From Pseudomonas putida (lineage in GTDB: Bacteria; Pseudomonadota; Gammaproteobacteria; Pseudomonadales; Pseudomonadaceae), in contig NZ_MKZO01000075.1 of the NCBI RefSeq assembly GCF_001941965.1, positions 176,534 through 240,533 on the forward strand: a stretch of DNA of 64,000 nucleotides, read 5' to 3'. A program made the position numbers and the translations under genes. A model generated the notes under the pieces. The model did not search any database and was not told the DNA's origin. It worked only from the letters and a program-made list of their open reading frames with translations. Positions 1-8,777 of this stretch are shown in pieces. Numbering within the stretch: position 1 is the first letter of the stretch; the number at the start of each line of letters is the position of its first letter.

Positions 1-1
1 G

Positions 2-1102
2 GAGTTCCTGATCCTCGTCGGCCCGTCCGGCTGCGGTAAATCCACGCTGATGAACTGCATCGCCGGGCTGGAGCAGATCAGCGGCGGGGCGATCCTGGTG
101 GACGACGCCGATATCAGCGGCATGAGCCCCAAGGACCGGGACATCGCCATGGTCTTCCAGTCCTACGCGCTGTACCCGACCATGAACGTACGCGACAACA
201 TCGCCTTCGGCCTGAAGATCCGCAAGATGCCGGCGGCGGCCATCGACGAGGAAGTGGCGCGGGTCTCGCGGCTGCTGCAGATCGAGCATCTGCTGTCGCG
301 AAAACCCGGCCAGCTTTCCGGCGGCCAGCAGCAGCGCGTGGCCATGGGCCGGGCGCTGGCGCGGCGGCCGAAGATCTACCTGTTCGACGAGCCACTGTCG
401 AACCTCGACGCCAAGCTGCGGGTGGAGATGCGCACCGAGATCAAGCTGATGCACCAGCGCCTGAAAACCACCACGGTGTACGTCACCCACGACCAGATCG
501 AGGCCATGACCCTGGGCGACAAGGTAGCGGTGATGAAGGACGGGCTGATCCAGCAATTCGGCACGCCGCAGCAGATCTACAACGATCCGGCCAACCTGTT
601 CGTCGCCAGCTTCATCGGCTCGCCACCGATGAACTTCATTCCGCTGCGCCTGCAACGCCGCGAAGGGCGCCTGCAGGCGCTGCTCGACAGCGGCCAGGCG
701 CGCTGCGAGCTGCCGTTGGGACTGAGCGAGGCGGGGCTGGAGGATCGTGACGTGATCCTGGGTATCCGCCCGGAGCAGATCAGCCTGGCGCCCGGCGAAG
801 GCAACGGCCTGCCGAGCATCCGTGCCGAAGTGCAGATCACCGAGCCCACCGGCCCGGACCTGCTGGTGTTCGTCACCCTCAACCAGACCAAGGTCTGCTG
901 CCGCCTGCCGCCGGATGTCCCGGCACGGGTCGGCGACAGCCTGACCCTGCAATTCGATCCCGCCCGGGTGCTGCTGTTCGACGCTGCCAGCGGCGAACGC
1001 CTGGGCGCGATCGGTGCTTCGCCCGCTGTACACGAATCCCCATCGATAACAAGAAACCGAGGAAATAACGGATGGAGTACTTCAAGCGCACTTCAGGAGT
1101 GA
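2..1102 (+). CDS. gtsD: Sugar ABC transporter ATP-binding protein (5' truncated)
   Basis: ATPase subunit of a MalK/UgpC-type sugar importer; from its place before oprB and hexR-zwf-pgl-eda it should be the glucose transporter ATPase GtsD. The frame is already open at base 2, so the N-terminus (about 30 residues by family comparison) lies outside the window. Visible in order: Walker A GPSGCGKST, Q-loop FQSYALYP, signature LSGGQQQR, Walker B LFDEPLSNLD, H-loop VTHDQ, then a C-terminal TOBE-like regulatory region. It acts on the cytoplasmic face of the inner membrane with permeases encoded upstream. The stop lies 31 bases inside oprB, so the last ten codons are read in a different frame from the oprB start, which suggests translational coupling. 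The family is certain; the gts assignment is from context. Confidence 0.88.
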   Translation, partial: EFLILVGPSGCGKSTLMNCIAGLEQISGGAILVDDADISGMSPKDRDIAMVFQSYALYPTMNVRDNIAFGLKIRKMPAAAIDEEVARVSRLLQIEHLLSRKPGQLSGGQQQRVAMGRALARRPKIYLFDEPLSNLDAKLRVEMRTEIKLMHQRLKTTTVYVTHDQIEAMTLGDKVAVMKDGLIQQFGTPQQIYNDPANLFVASFIGSPPMNFIPLRLQRREGRLQALLDSGQARCELPLGLSEAGLEDRDVILGIRPEQISLAPGEGNGLPSIRAEVQITEPTGPDLLVFVTLNQTKVCCRLPPDVPARVGDSLTLQFDPARVLLFDAASGERLGAIGASPAVHESPSITRNRGNNGWSTSSALQE

Positions 1103-2379
1103 TCCCGCTGGCCGTGCTGGTGGCGGTGGCGAGCAACCCGGCGCTGGCCGCCGGGGCCTTCGAGTCGTCGTCGAAATGGATGACCGGCGACTGGGGCGGG
1201 ACCCGTACCGAATTGCTGGAAAAGGGCTACGACTTTACCCTCGACTATGTCGGCGAGGCGGCCACCAACCTGCACGGCGGCTACAACGACGACCGTACCG
1301 CGCGCTACAGCGACCAGTTCGCCCTGGGCATGAAGCTCGACCTGCAGAAGATCCTTGGCTGGCAGGACGCCGAGTTCAAGCTGGCGATCACCGAGCGCAG
1401 CGGGCGCAACCTGTCCAACGACCGCATCAGCGACCCGCGTGCCGGGCAGTTCAGCTCGGTGCAGGAGGTCTGGGGCCGCGGCCAGACCTGGCGGCTGACG
1501 CAGATGTGGGTCAAGCAGAAGTACTTTGATGGCGCCCTCGATGTGAAGGTCGGGCGCTTTGGCGAGGGCGAGGATTTCAACAGCTTCCCCTGCGACTTCC
1601 AGAACCTGGCGTTCTGTGGCTCCCAGGTCGGCAACTGGGTCGGCGGCATCTGGTACAACTGGCCGGTCAGCCAGTGGGCGATGCGGGTCAAGTACAACCT
1701 CACCCCGGAGTTCTTCGCCCAGGTCGGGGTGTTCGAGCAGAATCCGTCGAATCTGGAAACCGGCAACGGCTTCAAGCTCAGCGGCAGCGGGACCAAGGGC
1801 ATGATCCTGCCGGTGGAGCTGGTCTGGTCGCCCCGGGTCGGCGGGCTGCCGGGTGAGTACCGGCTGGGGTACTACTACAGCACGGCCAAGGCTGACGACA
1901 TTCGCGACCCGTCGCAAAGCCATTCGAGCAAGCACGGCTGGTGGGTGGTGGCGCAGCAGCAGGTTACCGCGCACGAGGGCGACGCCAATCGCGGGTTGAG
2001 CCTGTTCGCCAACTTTACCGTGCACGACAAGGACACCAACGTGGTGGACAACTACCAGCAGGTGGGGATGGTGTACAAAGGCGCGTTCGACGGGCGGCCC
2101 AAGGACGATATCGGCGTCGGCGTGGCGCGGATCCACGTCAACGATGACGTGAAGAAACGGGCGGAGCTGATCAATGCCGGCAATGGCATCGACGACTACG
2201 ACAACCCGGCCTTCGTGCCGATCCAGCGCAGCGAGTACAACGCCGAGCTGTACTACGGCTTCCACGTCACCGGCTGGCTGACCGTGCGGCCGAACCTGCA
2301 GTACATCAAGAGCCCGGGCGGGGTGGACGAGGTGGACAATGCACTGGTGGCGGGGATCAAGGTGCAGAGCTCGTTCTGA
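1072..2379 (+). CDS. oprB: Carbohydrate-selective porin OprB
   Basis: Outer-membrane porin for glucose and related sugars, 435 aa. A signal peptide is visible (basic MEYFKRT, hydrophobic stretch, cleavage near NPALA-AGA). The mature part begins with the OprB-typical SSKWMTGDWGGTRTELLEKG and ends in an aromatic C-terminal residue (QSSF), as expected of an outer-membrane barrel. The start at 1072 has a GAGGA ribosome-binding site about 8 bases upstream, inside the 3' end of the ABC ATPase gene. It belongs to the glucose-uptake operon and supplies periplasmic sugar to the GtsABCD importer. Established knowledge: Pseudomonas oprB sits beside gts genes and is induced by glucose. Confidence 0.93.
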   Translation: MEYFKRTSGVIPLAVLVAVASNPALAAGAFESSSKWMTGDWGGTRTELLEKGYDFTLDYVGEAATNLHGGYNDDRTARYSDQFALGMKLDLQKILGWQDAEFKLAITERSGRNLSNDRISDPRAGQFSSVQEVWGRGQTWRLTQMWVKQKYFDGALDVKVGRFGEGEDFNSFPCDFQNLAFCGSQVGNWVGGIWYNWPVSQWAMRVKYNLTPEFFAQVGVFEQNPSNLETGNGFKLSGSGTKGMILPVELVWSPRVGGLPGEYRLGYYYSTAKADDIRDPSQSHSSKHGWWVVAQQQVTAHEGDANRGLSLFANFTVHDKDTNVVDNYQQVGMVYKGAFDGRPKDDIGVGVARIHVNDDVKKRAELINAGNGIDDYDNPAFVPIQRSEYNAELYYGFHVTGWLTVRPNLQYIKSPGGVDEVDNALVAGIKVQSSF

Positions 2380-2386
2380 GGCAACC

Positions 2387-2403
2387 TTGTAGTAAGTTTA
2401 CAA
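2387..2403. promoter_or_regulatory. HexR-like palindrome after oprB
   Basis: The 17-base sequence TTGTAGTAAGTTTACAA is a near-palindrome 8 bases after the oprB stop. It shares TGTAGTAAG plus a following ACAA with the zwf operator region (minus strand, 3524 to 3508). Published HexR sites in P. putida follow TTGT-N7/8-ACAA; here the spacer is 9. No gene start follows it, which is odd for an operator. Function inferred only from similarity. Confidence 0.4.
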
Positions 2404-2409
2404 ACCTTC

Positions 2410-2497
2410 AGGGCCTCATCGCTGGCAAGCCAGCTCCCACAGGGTTCGCGGTGCACACGGAACCTGTGGGAGCTGGCTTGCCAGCGATAGGGCCCTC
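2410..2497. repeat. REP inverted pair between oprB and hexR
   Basis: Two copies of the Pseudomonas REP core GTGGGAGCTGGCTTGCCAGC lie head to head (arms about 2410-2446 and 2461-2497) with a short spacer. It can fold into a long hairpin and lies between two convergent 3' ends (oprB and hexR), a typical REP/REPIN position where it may also end transcripts. Confidence 0.85.
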
Positions 2498-2518
2498 AAG
2501 AACACTGCAAATTCCGGA

Positions 2519-3388
2519 TCAGCCCAACTCATCATCCAGCGGATACCGACTGGCATTCAGGCTTTCCTTGATCTTCCTCAGATGCGGCTGGAAATCCGCT
2601 CCGCGGCGCAAGGTCATGCCCGTCGCCAGCACATCCAGCACCGTCAGCTGGATGATCCGCGAAGTCATCGGCATATAGATATCGGTATCTTCCGGCAACG
2701 GGATATTCAGGCTCAGGCTGCTGGCCCGGGCCAGTGGCGAGTTGGCGGCGGTCAGGGCCAGCACCGAGGCGCCGTTGTCCCGGGCCAGTTGCGCCACTTC
2801 CACCAGCTCACGGGTACGCCCGGTGTAGGAAATGATCACGAACAGATCCCCGGTATGCGCCACCGACGCCAGCATGCGCTGCATCAGCACATCGGCATGC
2901 GCCGACACCGCGAGGTTGAAGCGGAAGAACTTGTGCTGGGCATCCAGCGCCACCGGCGCCGAGGCCCCGAGGCCAAAGAAATGAATCTGCCGGGCCTGGA
3001 TCAGCATGTCCACGGCGCGGCTGATCAGCACCGGGTCGAGCTGCTGCCAGGCACTGTCGAGGGACGCGATGGTGCTGCCGAAGATCTTTTGCGTGAACGC
3101 CGCCGGATCATCGTTGGGCTCCACCGCCCGACTGACGTAGGCTGCACCGCTGGCCAGGCTCTGTGCCAGTTGCAGCTTGAGTTCCGGGTAGCCACTGACG
3201 CCGAAGGAGCGGCAGAAGCGGTTGACCGTCGGTTCGCTGACCTTGGCCGCCTGGGCCAGTGCGGCGATGCTGAAGCGGGTGGCCTGTTGAGGGGCGGCGA
3301 GGATGACTTCGGCGACTTTGCGTTCAGCCTTGTTCAGCTCGTCGAGACGGCCCTGAATCTGCTCCAGGAGGTTGCGCACGCGGTCCAT
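2519..3388 (-). CDS. hexR: Transcriptional regulator HexR (RpiR family)
   Basis: Repressor of glucose catabolism genes, 289 aa. An N-terminal RpiR helix-turn-helix (KAERKVAEVIL, then SEPTVNRFCRSFGVSGYPELK) is followed by a SIS sugar-phosphate-binding domain (HFFGLGASAPVALDAQHKFF; VIISYTGRTRELVEVAQ). I chose the start at 3388 (MDRVRNLLEQIQ) because AAGGA lies 7 bases upstream and the family begins there; an in-frame extension to 3427 has no such support. Known for the family: HexR binds near zwf, edd and gap-1 and is released by KDPG, the Entner-Doudoroff intermediate cleaved by eda in this same locus. It is divergent from zwf with about 200 bases between. Confidence 0.94.
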   Translation of the reverse strand: MDRVRNLLEQIQGRLDELNKAERKVAEVILAAPQQATRFSIAALAQAAKVSEPTVNRFCRSFGVSGYPELKLQLAQSLASGAAYVSRAVEPNDDPAAFTQKIFGSTIASLDSAWQQLDPVLISRAVDMLIQARQIHFFGLGASAPVALDAQHKFFRFNLAVSAHADVLMQRMLASVAHTGDLFVIISYTGRTRELVEVAQLARDNGASVLALTAANSPLARASSLSLNIPLPEDTDIYMPMTSRIIQLTVLDVLATGMTLRRGADFQPHLRKIKESLNASRYPLDDELG

Positions 3389-3507
3389 TCGGGTTCCTTC
3401 GGTCGGGGAGTCGGCCAATTCGTGCAAGCACGGGCCGGGTTCACAAGGTCGTATCCTACTAATGGCAGGGTAGACCCACCACTGGTATCTGTACTGCAGG
3501 TCAAATG

Positions 3508-3524
3508 TTGTTGTTCTTACTACA
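3508..3524. promoter_or_regulatory. Probable HexR operator upstream of zwf
   Basis: Between divergent hexR and zwf, the sequence TTGTTGTTCTTACTACA contains TTGT-N7-ACA, matching the HexR consensus TTGT-N7/8-ACAA except for the last base. On the minus strand it reads TGTAGTAAG followed by A/C-rich ACAA. It lies about 65 bases before the zwf start, suitable for repressing zwf-pgl-eda. Confidence 0.6.
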
Positions 3525-3589
3525 TTTAACCTTGCTAACTGTGATGGAAAGCGGTATTTCTACAACCACTTGGTAAAAGAACCTACATC

Positions 3590-5062
3590 ATGTCTTCGAT
3601 CAGTGTTGAGCCCTGCACCTTTGCCCTGTTCGGCGCCCTTGGCGACCTGGCCTTGCGCAAGCTGTTCCCGGCGCTCTACCAGCTCGACCGCGCCGGGCTG
3701 CTGCATGAGCGCACGCGCCTGCTGGCCCTGGCCCGCGAGGCCGGCAGCGTGCAGGAGCACCTGGCGTCGATCGAAGCGCACCTGCATGAGTTCGTCGCTT
3801 CCGAGGCCATCGAAGTCACGGCTCTCCAGCGTTTTCTCGCGCGCCTGAGCTACCTGCACATGGATTTCCTCGATGCCGGGGCCTATCCGCTGCTGGCCGA
3901 ACAGGTCGCGCCCGACGCGCCACTGATCGCGTATTTCGCCACGCCGGCGGCAGTCTATGGCGGAATCTGCGAGAACCTGGCGAAAATCGGCCTGGTCGAG
4001 CGCACCCGGGTGGTACTGGAAAAGCCCATCGGCCATGACCTGGAGTCGTCGCGCCGGGTCAACGACGCGGTGGCGCAGTTCTTCCCGGAAAACCGCATCT
4101 ATCGCATCGACCATTACCTGGGCAAGGAAACGGTGCAGAACCTGATCGCCCTGCGCTTTGCCAACAGCCTGTTCGAGACCCAGTGGAACCAGACCTCCAT
4201 TTCCCATGTGGAAATCAGCGTCGCCGAGAAGGTCGGCATCGAGGGGCGCTGGGGCTATTTCGACAAGGCCGGGCAACTGCGCGACATGATCCAGAACCAC
4301 CTGCTGCAACTGCTCTGCCTGATCGCCATGGACCCGCCCAGCGACCTCTCCGCCGACAGCATCCGCGACGAGAAGGTCAAGGTGCTCAAGGCCCTGGCGC
4401 CGATCACCGGCGAGGGCCTCGGCACCCGGGTGGTGCGCGGCCAGTACATTGCCGGGCACAGTGACGGCCGGGCGCTGCCGGGCTACCTCGACGAAGACAA
4501 TGCCAACACCCACAGCGACACCGAAACCTTCGTCGCCCTGCGCGCCGATATCCGCAACTGGCGCTGGGCCGGGGTGCCGTTCTACCTGCGCACCGGCAAG
4601 CGCATGCCGCAGAAGCTGTCGCAGATCGTCATCCACTTCAAGGAACCGCAGCACTATATCTTCGCGGCGGAACAGCGTTTGCAGATCGGCAACAAGCTGA
4701 TCATCCGCCTGCAGCCCGACGAGGGCATCTCGCTGCGGGTGATGACCAAGGAGCAGGGCCTGGACAAGGGCATGCAACTGCGCAGCAGCCCGCTGCAACT
4801 GAATTTCTCCGACGGCACCTTTCGCAGCGCACGGATCCCCGATGCCTATGAGCGGCTGCTGCTGGAGGTGATGCGCGGCAATCAGAACCTGTTTGTGCGC
4901 AAGGATGAAATCGAATACGCGTGGAAATGGTGCGACCAGCTGATCGCCGGCTGGAAACAATCCGGCGAACCGCCCCGACCCTATGCTGCGGGAACCTGGG
5001 GGCCGGTGGCGGCGGTGGCACTGATTACCCGCGATGGGAGGTCCTGGTATGGCGATATCTGA
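3590..5062 (+). CDS. zwf: Glucose-6-phosphate 1-dehydrogenase
   Basis: Oxidises glucose-6-phosphate to 6-phosphogluconolactone with NAD(P)+, first step of the oxidative pentose-phosphate and Entner-Doudoroff routes. It is 490 aa, the usual length. The N-terminal nucleotide-binding motif is GALGDLALRKLFPALY (near residue 15), and the substrate/catalytic motif RIDHYLGKE is near residue 172. First gene of zwf-pgl-eda: its stop overlaps the pgl start by 14 bases. No strong ribosome-binding site precedes the ATG, but the N-terminus fits the family. Regulated by HexR, judging from the operator-like sequence upstream. Confidence 0.97.
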   Translation: MSSISVEPCTFALFGALGDLALRKLFPALYQLDRAGLLHERTRLLALAREAGSVQEHLASIEAHLHEFVASEAIEVTALQRFLARLSYLHMDFLDAGAYPLLAEQVAPDAPLIAYFATPAAVYGGICENLAKIGLVERTRVVLEKPIGHDLESSRRVNDAVAQFFPENRIYRIDHYLGKETVQNLIALRFANSLFETQWNQTSISHVEISVAEKVGIEGRWGYFDKAGQLRDMIQNHLLQLLCLIAMDPPSDLSADSIRDEKVKVLKALAPITGEGLGTRVVRGQYIAGHSDGRALPGYLDEDNANTHSDTETFVALRADIRNWRWAGVPFYLRTGKRMPQKLSQIVIHFKEPQHYIFAAEQRLQIGNKLIIRLQPDEGISLRVMTKEQGLDKGMQLRSSPLQLNFSDGTFRSARIPDAYERLLLEVMRGNQNLFVRKDEIEYAWKWCDQLIAGWKQSGEPPRPYAAGTWGPVAAVALITRDGRSWYGDI

Positions 5063-5762
5063 AGTGCAGTGGCCGGCAACGGTCACGCTCCATGAATTGA
5101 AGAGTGCCGAGCAACTTGCTTGGCAGTTGGCCACGGACGTTGCCGGGCGCCTGCGCACGGCGATTGCCGGGCAGGGCAGGGCGACCCTGGTGGTCTCCGG
5201 CGGACGCAGCCCGGTGGCGTTCTTCCAGGCCCTCGCGCAAGAGGCGCTGGACTGGTCGAAAGTCACCGTCAGCCTTGCCGACGAGCGCTGGGTGCCGGTG
5301 GAACATGCCGACAGCAACGAGGGTCTGCTGCGCCGTCATCTGCTGACGGGCAATGCGGCCAAGGCGCGCTTCGTTGGCCTCTATCGCAGTGCGGCGAGCC
5401 TCGACGCCGCCGCCGAGGCCGCCGAACAGGCCCTGGCCGAGCTGCCGCCGATCGATGTGCTGGTGCTGGGCATGGGGGATGACGGCCATACCGCCTCGCT
5501 GTTCCCCGCGAGCCCCAATCTTGCTGACGGCCTGAGTCTGCTGAGCAAGCGTCGCTGCCTGCCGATGCTGGCGCCGAGTGTGCCGCACCAGCGCATCAGC
5601 TTGACCCGGCGGCTATTGGCCACGGCCGGCTTCACCGTCTTGTCCGTGCAAGGTGCGGGCAAACTCGCTACCCTGCGCGCCGCGCTGGCGGGCAACGAGC
5701 TGGCGCAGATGCCGATTCGCGCCTTTCTTCACGACCCTTTGAGCATCTACTGGTGCCCATGA
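5049..5762 (+). CDS. pgl: 6-phosphogluconolactonase
   Basis: Hydrolyses 6-phosphogluconolactone to 6-phosphogluconate, 237 aa, SugarP isomerase/lactonase (NagB-like) fold. Visible motifs: VVSGGRSPVAFF, SLADERWVP and GMGDDGHTASLFP, all characteristic of DevB-type lactonases. The start at 5049 (MAISEVQ) is chosen over an upstream in-frame ATG at 5034 because GGGAGG lies just before it and other Pseudomonas Pgl proteins begin MAIS. The start sits inside the last codons of zwf, implying translational coupling; eda follows after 16 bases. Confidence 0.95.
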   Translation: MAISEVQWPATVTLHELKSAEQLAWQLATDVAGRLRTAIAGQGRATLVVSGGRSPVAFFQALAQEALDWSKVTVSLADERWVPVEHADSNEGLLRRHLLTGNAAKARFVGLYRSAASLDAAAEAAEQALAELPPIDVLVLGMGDDGHTASLFPASPNLADGLSLLSKRRCLPMLAPSVPHQRISLTRRLLATAGFTVLSVQGAGKLATLRAALAGNELAQMPIRAFLHDPLSIYWCP

Positions 5763-5778
5763 GCCAAGGACCCCTGTC

Positions 5779-6456
5779 ATGACCACGCTCGAACGCCCAA
5801 CGCCATTGCTGACCATGGCCGAAAAGATCGCCCGGATCGACGCGATCTGCGACCAGGCGCGCATCCTGCCGGTGATCACCATCGCCCGCGAGGCCGACAT
5901 CCTGCCCCTGGCCGATGCCCTGGCCGCCGGCGGCATCCGCACCCTGGAAGTGACCCTGCGCTCCGAGCACGGCCTCAAGGCCATCAAGGTGTTGCGCGAG
6001 CAACGTCCTGAGCTGTGTGTCGGTGCCGGTACGGTACTGGATCGCTCGCAGTTCGATGCGGTGGAGGAGGCGGGGGCGCAGTTCGTGGTGACGCCGGGAG
6101 TGACCCGGGAAATCCTGCAAGCGGGCGTCGAGAGTGACATCCCGCTGCTGCCGGGGATCAGCACGCCGTCGGAAATCATGATGGGCTACGCCCTCGGCTA
6201 CCGGCGCTTCAAGCTGTTCCCGGCGGAAATCAGCGGCGGTATTGCGGCGATCAAGGCCTATGCCGGGCCCTTTGCCGATGTGCGCTTCTGCCCGACGGGC
6301 GGGGTGCGGCCGGATAACCTGCTTAGCTACATGAACCTGCCGAACGTGATGTGCGTGGGCGGGACCTGGATGCTGGACAGTAGCTGGATCCGCAATGGCG
6401 ACTGGGCTGCGGTGGAGAAGTGCAGTGCCGAGGCGATGGCGCTGCTCGCTGGATAA
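5779..6456 (+). CDS. eda: KHG/KDPG aldolase
   Basis: Cleaves 2-keto-3-deoxy-6-phosphogluconate to pyruvate and glyceraldehyde-3-phosphate, final enzyme of the Entner-Doudoroff pathway; 225 aa. Class I aldolase motifs: TLEVTLRSEHG (catalytic Glu), VGAGTVLD, TPSEIMMGYALGYRRFKLFPAE containing the Schiff-base Lys, and the phosphate-binding CPTGGV. AGGA lies about 9 bases before the ATG. Third gene of zwf-pgl-eda. Its substrate KDPG is also the HexR effector, so the operon product consumes its own inducer. Confidence 0.97.
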   Translation: MTTLERPTPLLTMAEKIARIDAICDQARILPVITIAREADILPLADALAAGGIRTLEVTLRSEHGLKAIKVLREQRPELCVGAGTVLDRSQFDAVEEAGAQFVVTPGVTREILQAGVESDIPLLPGISTPSEIMMGYALGYRRFKLFPAEISGGIAAIKAYAGPFADVRFCPTGGVRPDNLLSYMNLPNVMCVGGTWMLDSSWIRNGDWAAVEKCSAEAMALLAG

Positions 6457-6492
6457 TTTTTGCAACTGGTCGGGATTTGTGGCGATCTCTAG

Positions 6493-6576
6493 GGCCTCAT
6501 CGCTGGCAAGCCAGCTCCCACAGGGTCCGAGTGCGCCGCAGAACCCTGTGGGAGCTGGCTTGCCAGCGATGAGGCC
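6493..6576. repeat. REP inverted pair after eda
   Basis: Perfect 34-bp inverted repeat (6493-6526 and 6543-6576) made of two opposed REP cores with a 16-base spacer. It lies between the convergent 3' ends of eda and the 342-aa membrane protein gene. Confidence 0.87.
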
Positions 6577-6601
6577 AGTCCAAACAGCACAAACCTGGCG
6601 G

Positions 6602-7630
6602 TCAGAACGAATCCAGCACCTTCACCGTCGCCAGCCGCTCCTGGGTAATGGTCCGGTACTTGTCCAGCGCCCGGTCGCCAAACTCCATCCGCGAGCTGAA
6701 CGCCGGGCTGCTGCCCATGCGTTCCCGGTCGATCCGCACATTGTCGAGCTTTGCCTGCTTGATCCGCTGATACTGCGCTTCGCTGACCTCGACCCCGGCG
6801 ACTACCGCTGGCGTCGGCCCGCTGTAGCGGCTGGTCGGGGTGATGAAGTCGACGCTGCGGCCCTGTGCATCGAAGGCCTTGAGGAAGATGAACCAACCCT
6901 TGCCTTCACAGGAGTTCGGTTCCGGACAGACTTCGACCCCGGTGGGCAGCCCGGGGACATTGGCCACGTACAGTTGCAGCTCGGGCTCGATGAAGGCGAG
7001 CATGGCCTGGAGCTTGGCGAAGGCCTGTTCCAGTGGCTGGCCGCCACGGGGCAGGTACATCGACTGGGTGGCGAACTCCAGTTGCCCGCGCTGCAGGTCA
7101 CCCTCGGACAGGGGCATCGCCAGCATGCGGCTGCGCAGTTGCTCGAAGCGGGCTTCGTTCTTTTCCGCCTGGGCACCTGTCACCACGGCCGGGACATTGC
7201 CGCCAGCCGGCGGCGCCACTACCACCACGGGCTGCGCGGCTGGCGCGACGGCCTGGGCGAAGCCCCGCTTGAAACCGTGATAGAACGACACGCCGAATGA
7301 CATCCCGAACATCACCGCGAACGCCAGCATGAACAGCATCCAGCAGCGGAACGCGGTGCTGCTGATCAGGCGCCCGAGAAAGCGCTGCCACAGGGTCATG
7401 GCTGGCGCCTCGAACACCAGGCGATGCCTGAAGAACTCGCGTACCCCTTGTGCGACCAGGGCATCGTCGCAGTCGATGCCCTGGCCTTTGTAGTACGCGC
7501 GAATCCGCTCCGCCACTTCCGCTTCGCGCCGGGGCAGGTCGAGGTGCTCCTCGACCTCCATGCGGCGGTGGCGCAGCTCGTCGACGAGCGCCATGGCGCC
7601 CATCTGTTCGGAGAGAAGTCCCTTGCTCAT
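6602..7630 (-). CDS. Membrane protein of unknown function (DUF6384-like)
   Basis: 342 aa, not recognised with certainty; it resembles proteins annotated as DUF6384. Residues 1-80 are charged and helical (LRHRRMEVEEHLDLPRREAEVAERIRAYY). One strong transmembrane segment is near residues 93-115 (FRCWMLFMLAFAVMFGMSFGV). A Pro/Ala/Val linker follows, then a predicted periplasmic region of about 190 residues containing VCPEPNSCEGKGWFIFLKAFD. Last gene of a three-gene operon: its ATG overlaps the stop of the middle gene by 4 bases, so the two are probably translationally coupled. Topology suggests a membrane anchor for the two cytoplasmic-looking partner proteins; that role is inference. Confidence 0.8.
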   Translation of the reverse strand: MSKGLLSEQMGAMALVDELRHRRMEVEEHLDLPRREAEVAERIRAYYKGQGIDCDDALVAQGVREFFRHRLVFEAPAMTLWQRFLGRLISSTAFRCWMLFMLAFAVMFGMSFGVSFYHGFKRGFAQAVAPAAQPVVVVAPPAGGNVPAVVTGAQAEKNEARFEQLRSRMLAMPLSEGDLQRGQLEFATQSMYLPRGGQPLEQAFAKLQAMLAFIEPELQLYVANVPGLPTGVEVCPEPNSCEGKGWFIFLKAFDAQGRSVDFITPTSRYSGPTPAVVAGVEVSEAQYQRIKQAKLDNVRIDRERMGSSPAFSSRMEFGDRALDKYRTITQERLATVKVLDSF

Positions 7631-8769
7631 TCCGCGGCCTTGGTCAGCAGTGCGGCGAAGGCGCGTTTGGCGTCCTCGACGGCGATCGCGATGTCCCGCG
7701 AGGCGTTGCTGGCCTCGGTGCGGTAGTTGTCGGTGAGGGTCTTCATGTCGCTCTGGAAGGCCAGGGTGGCCTGGGCCAGGGCGCGCACCGAGTCGACCCG
7801 CAGGGTCGAGCCGTAGCTGGCCTTGAGGGCATCGTTGAGCTGCTGCTGGGAGCTGGCGCCCAGGGCTTCCAGGCCCTTGCTGATGCCTTCGGTAGTGGCG
7901 TTGAGGGTGTGGGTGGCCTCGGCCATGCCCTGGTTGGCGGTGAAGGACACGGCCAGGCTGGTCAGGACGATTTCGTTGGTGGAGAAGAACGAGACCATGC
8001 GCTGGTACTGACGCTCCTTGACCATGTGCACCTGGCTGATGCGGGCGAAGACCATTTCTGCGGTGTTGTAGCCGACCCGCAGGTCATCGGCGATGTCCTT
8101 GATGATCTGGAAACGCTTGTCTTCGTTCTGCAGTTCGCGCACCGCCAGGTCGCGCTTGAGCTCCAGCGCCGCACGTTCGGCGGCGGGGACTTCTTCCGTG
8201 GTAGCCACGGCCTGGTTGGCGGCGTCCAGTTCCTCGCTGCGCCGGGCCATGGACTGGTGGGCCACGGCCAGCACTTCCTGGGCGTTGACCTCGGCATTCT
8301 TCATCGCCAGGCGGAAGTCCATGTACGCCTCGAGGATCGCGTTCTCCCGGGCGATCTGCTGGTTGGCCGCCTTGCACGCTTCCAGGTAGTGCTTGCGGAT
8401 GTCCTCGAAGCGGCTGGGGATCGAACCGCGGCGCATGTTCATCCAGGTCAGCTTGAGGCGTTCCATGGTGTCCAGGCGGCCATCCTCCATCCACGAGGCC
8501 ATGGACGCGGCATCCTCGCGAATCGAGGTGAAGCTGTTGGTGATGTCCATGAAGCGGGTGGACACGTCCATGCCCTCGATCTGCTCGCGGACCATGCTGT
8601 TGAAACTGGTGGACTGCTGCAGCACCACTGCGATGCCGGTGACCTTGTCGTTGTCGTAGTGCGCGACCTTGTCCAGCAGGGCCAGGACCGGGGCGTCCTG
8701 GACCGGTTTGCCGAGGTCCACGCCGATGGTGCGCAGGCCGGTGATGGCGCGTTCGAGGTATTGGCTCAT
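7627..8769 (-). CDS. Coiled-coil protein of unknown function, weakly TelA-like
   Basis: 380 aa, almost entirely helical with no signal peptide or transmembrane segment. Long heptad-rich stretches lie in residues 100-240 (LEACKAANQQIARENAILEA; MARRSEELDAANQAVATTEE) and a further helical bundle near 245-330 (QVHMVKERQYQRMVSFFSTN). The general layout, helical bundle with a late Thr/Asn-rich TLNATTEGISKGLEAL, recalls the TelA/KlaA toxic-anion-resistance superfamily, but I see no diagnostic motif. AAGGACA precedes the ATG. It sits 8 bases after the 467-aa gene and overlaps the following membrane protein gene, so the three are one operon. Confidence 0.78.
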   Translation of the reverse strand: MSQYLERAITGLRTIGVDLGKPVQDAPVLALLDKVAHYDNDKVTGIAVVLQQSTSFNSMVREQIEGMDVSTRFMDITNSFTSIREDAASMASWMEDGRLDTMERLKLTWMNMRRGSIPSRFEDIRKHYLEACKAANQQIARENAILEAYMDFRLAMKNAEVNAQEVLAVAHQSMARRSEELDAANQAVATTEEVPAAERAALELKRDLAVRELQNEDKRFQIIKDIADDLRVGYNTAEMVFARISQVHMVKERQYQRMVSFFSTNEIVLTSLAVSFTANQGMAEATHTLNATTEGISKGLEALGASSQQQLNDALKASYGSTLRVDSVRALAQATLAFQSDMKTLTDNYRTEASNASRDIAIAVEDAKRAFAALLTKAAE

Positions 8770-8777
8770 GGGTGTCC

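Noticed and set aside
1093..2265. Long open frame antisense to oprB
   Set aside because: Created by GC-rich codon bias of oprB; product has no recognisable fold, no ribosome-binding site and mirrors the oprB codons.
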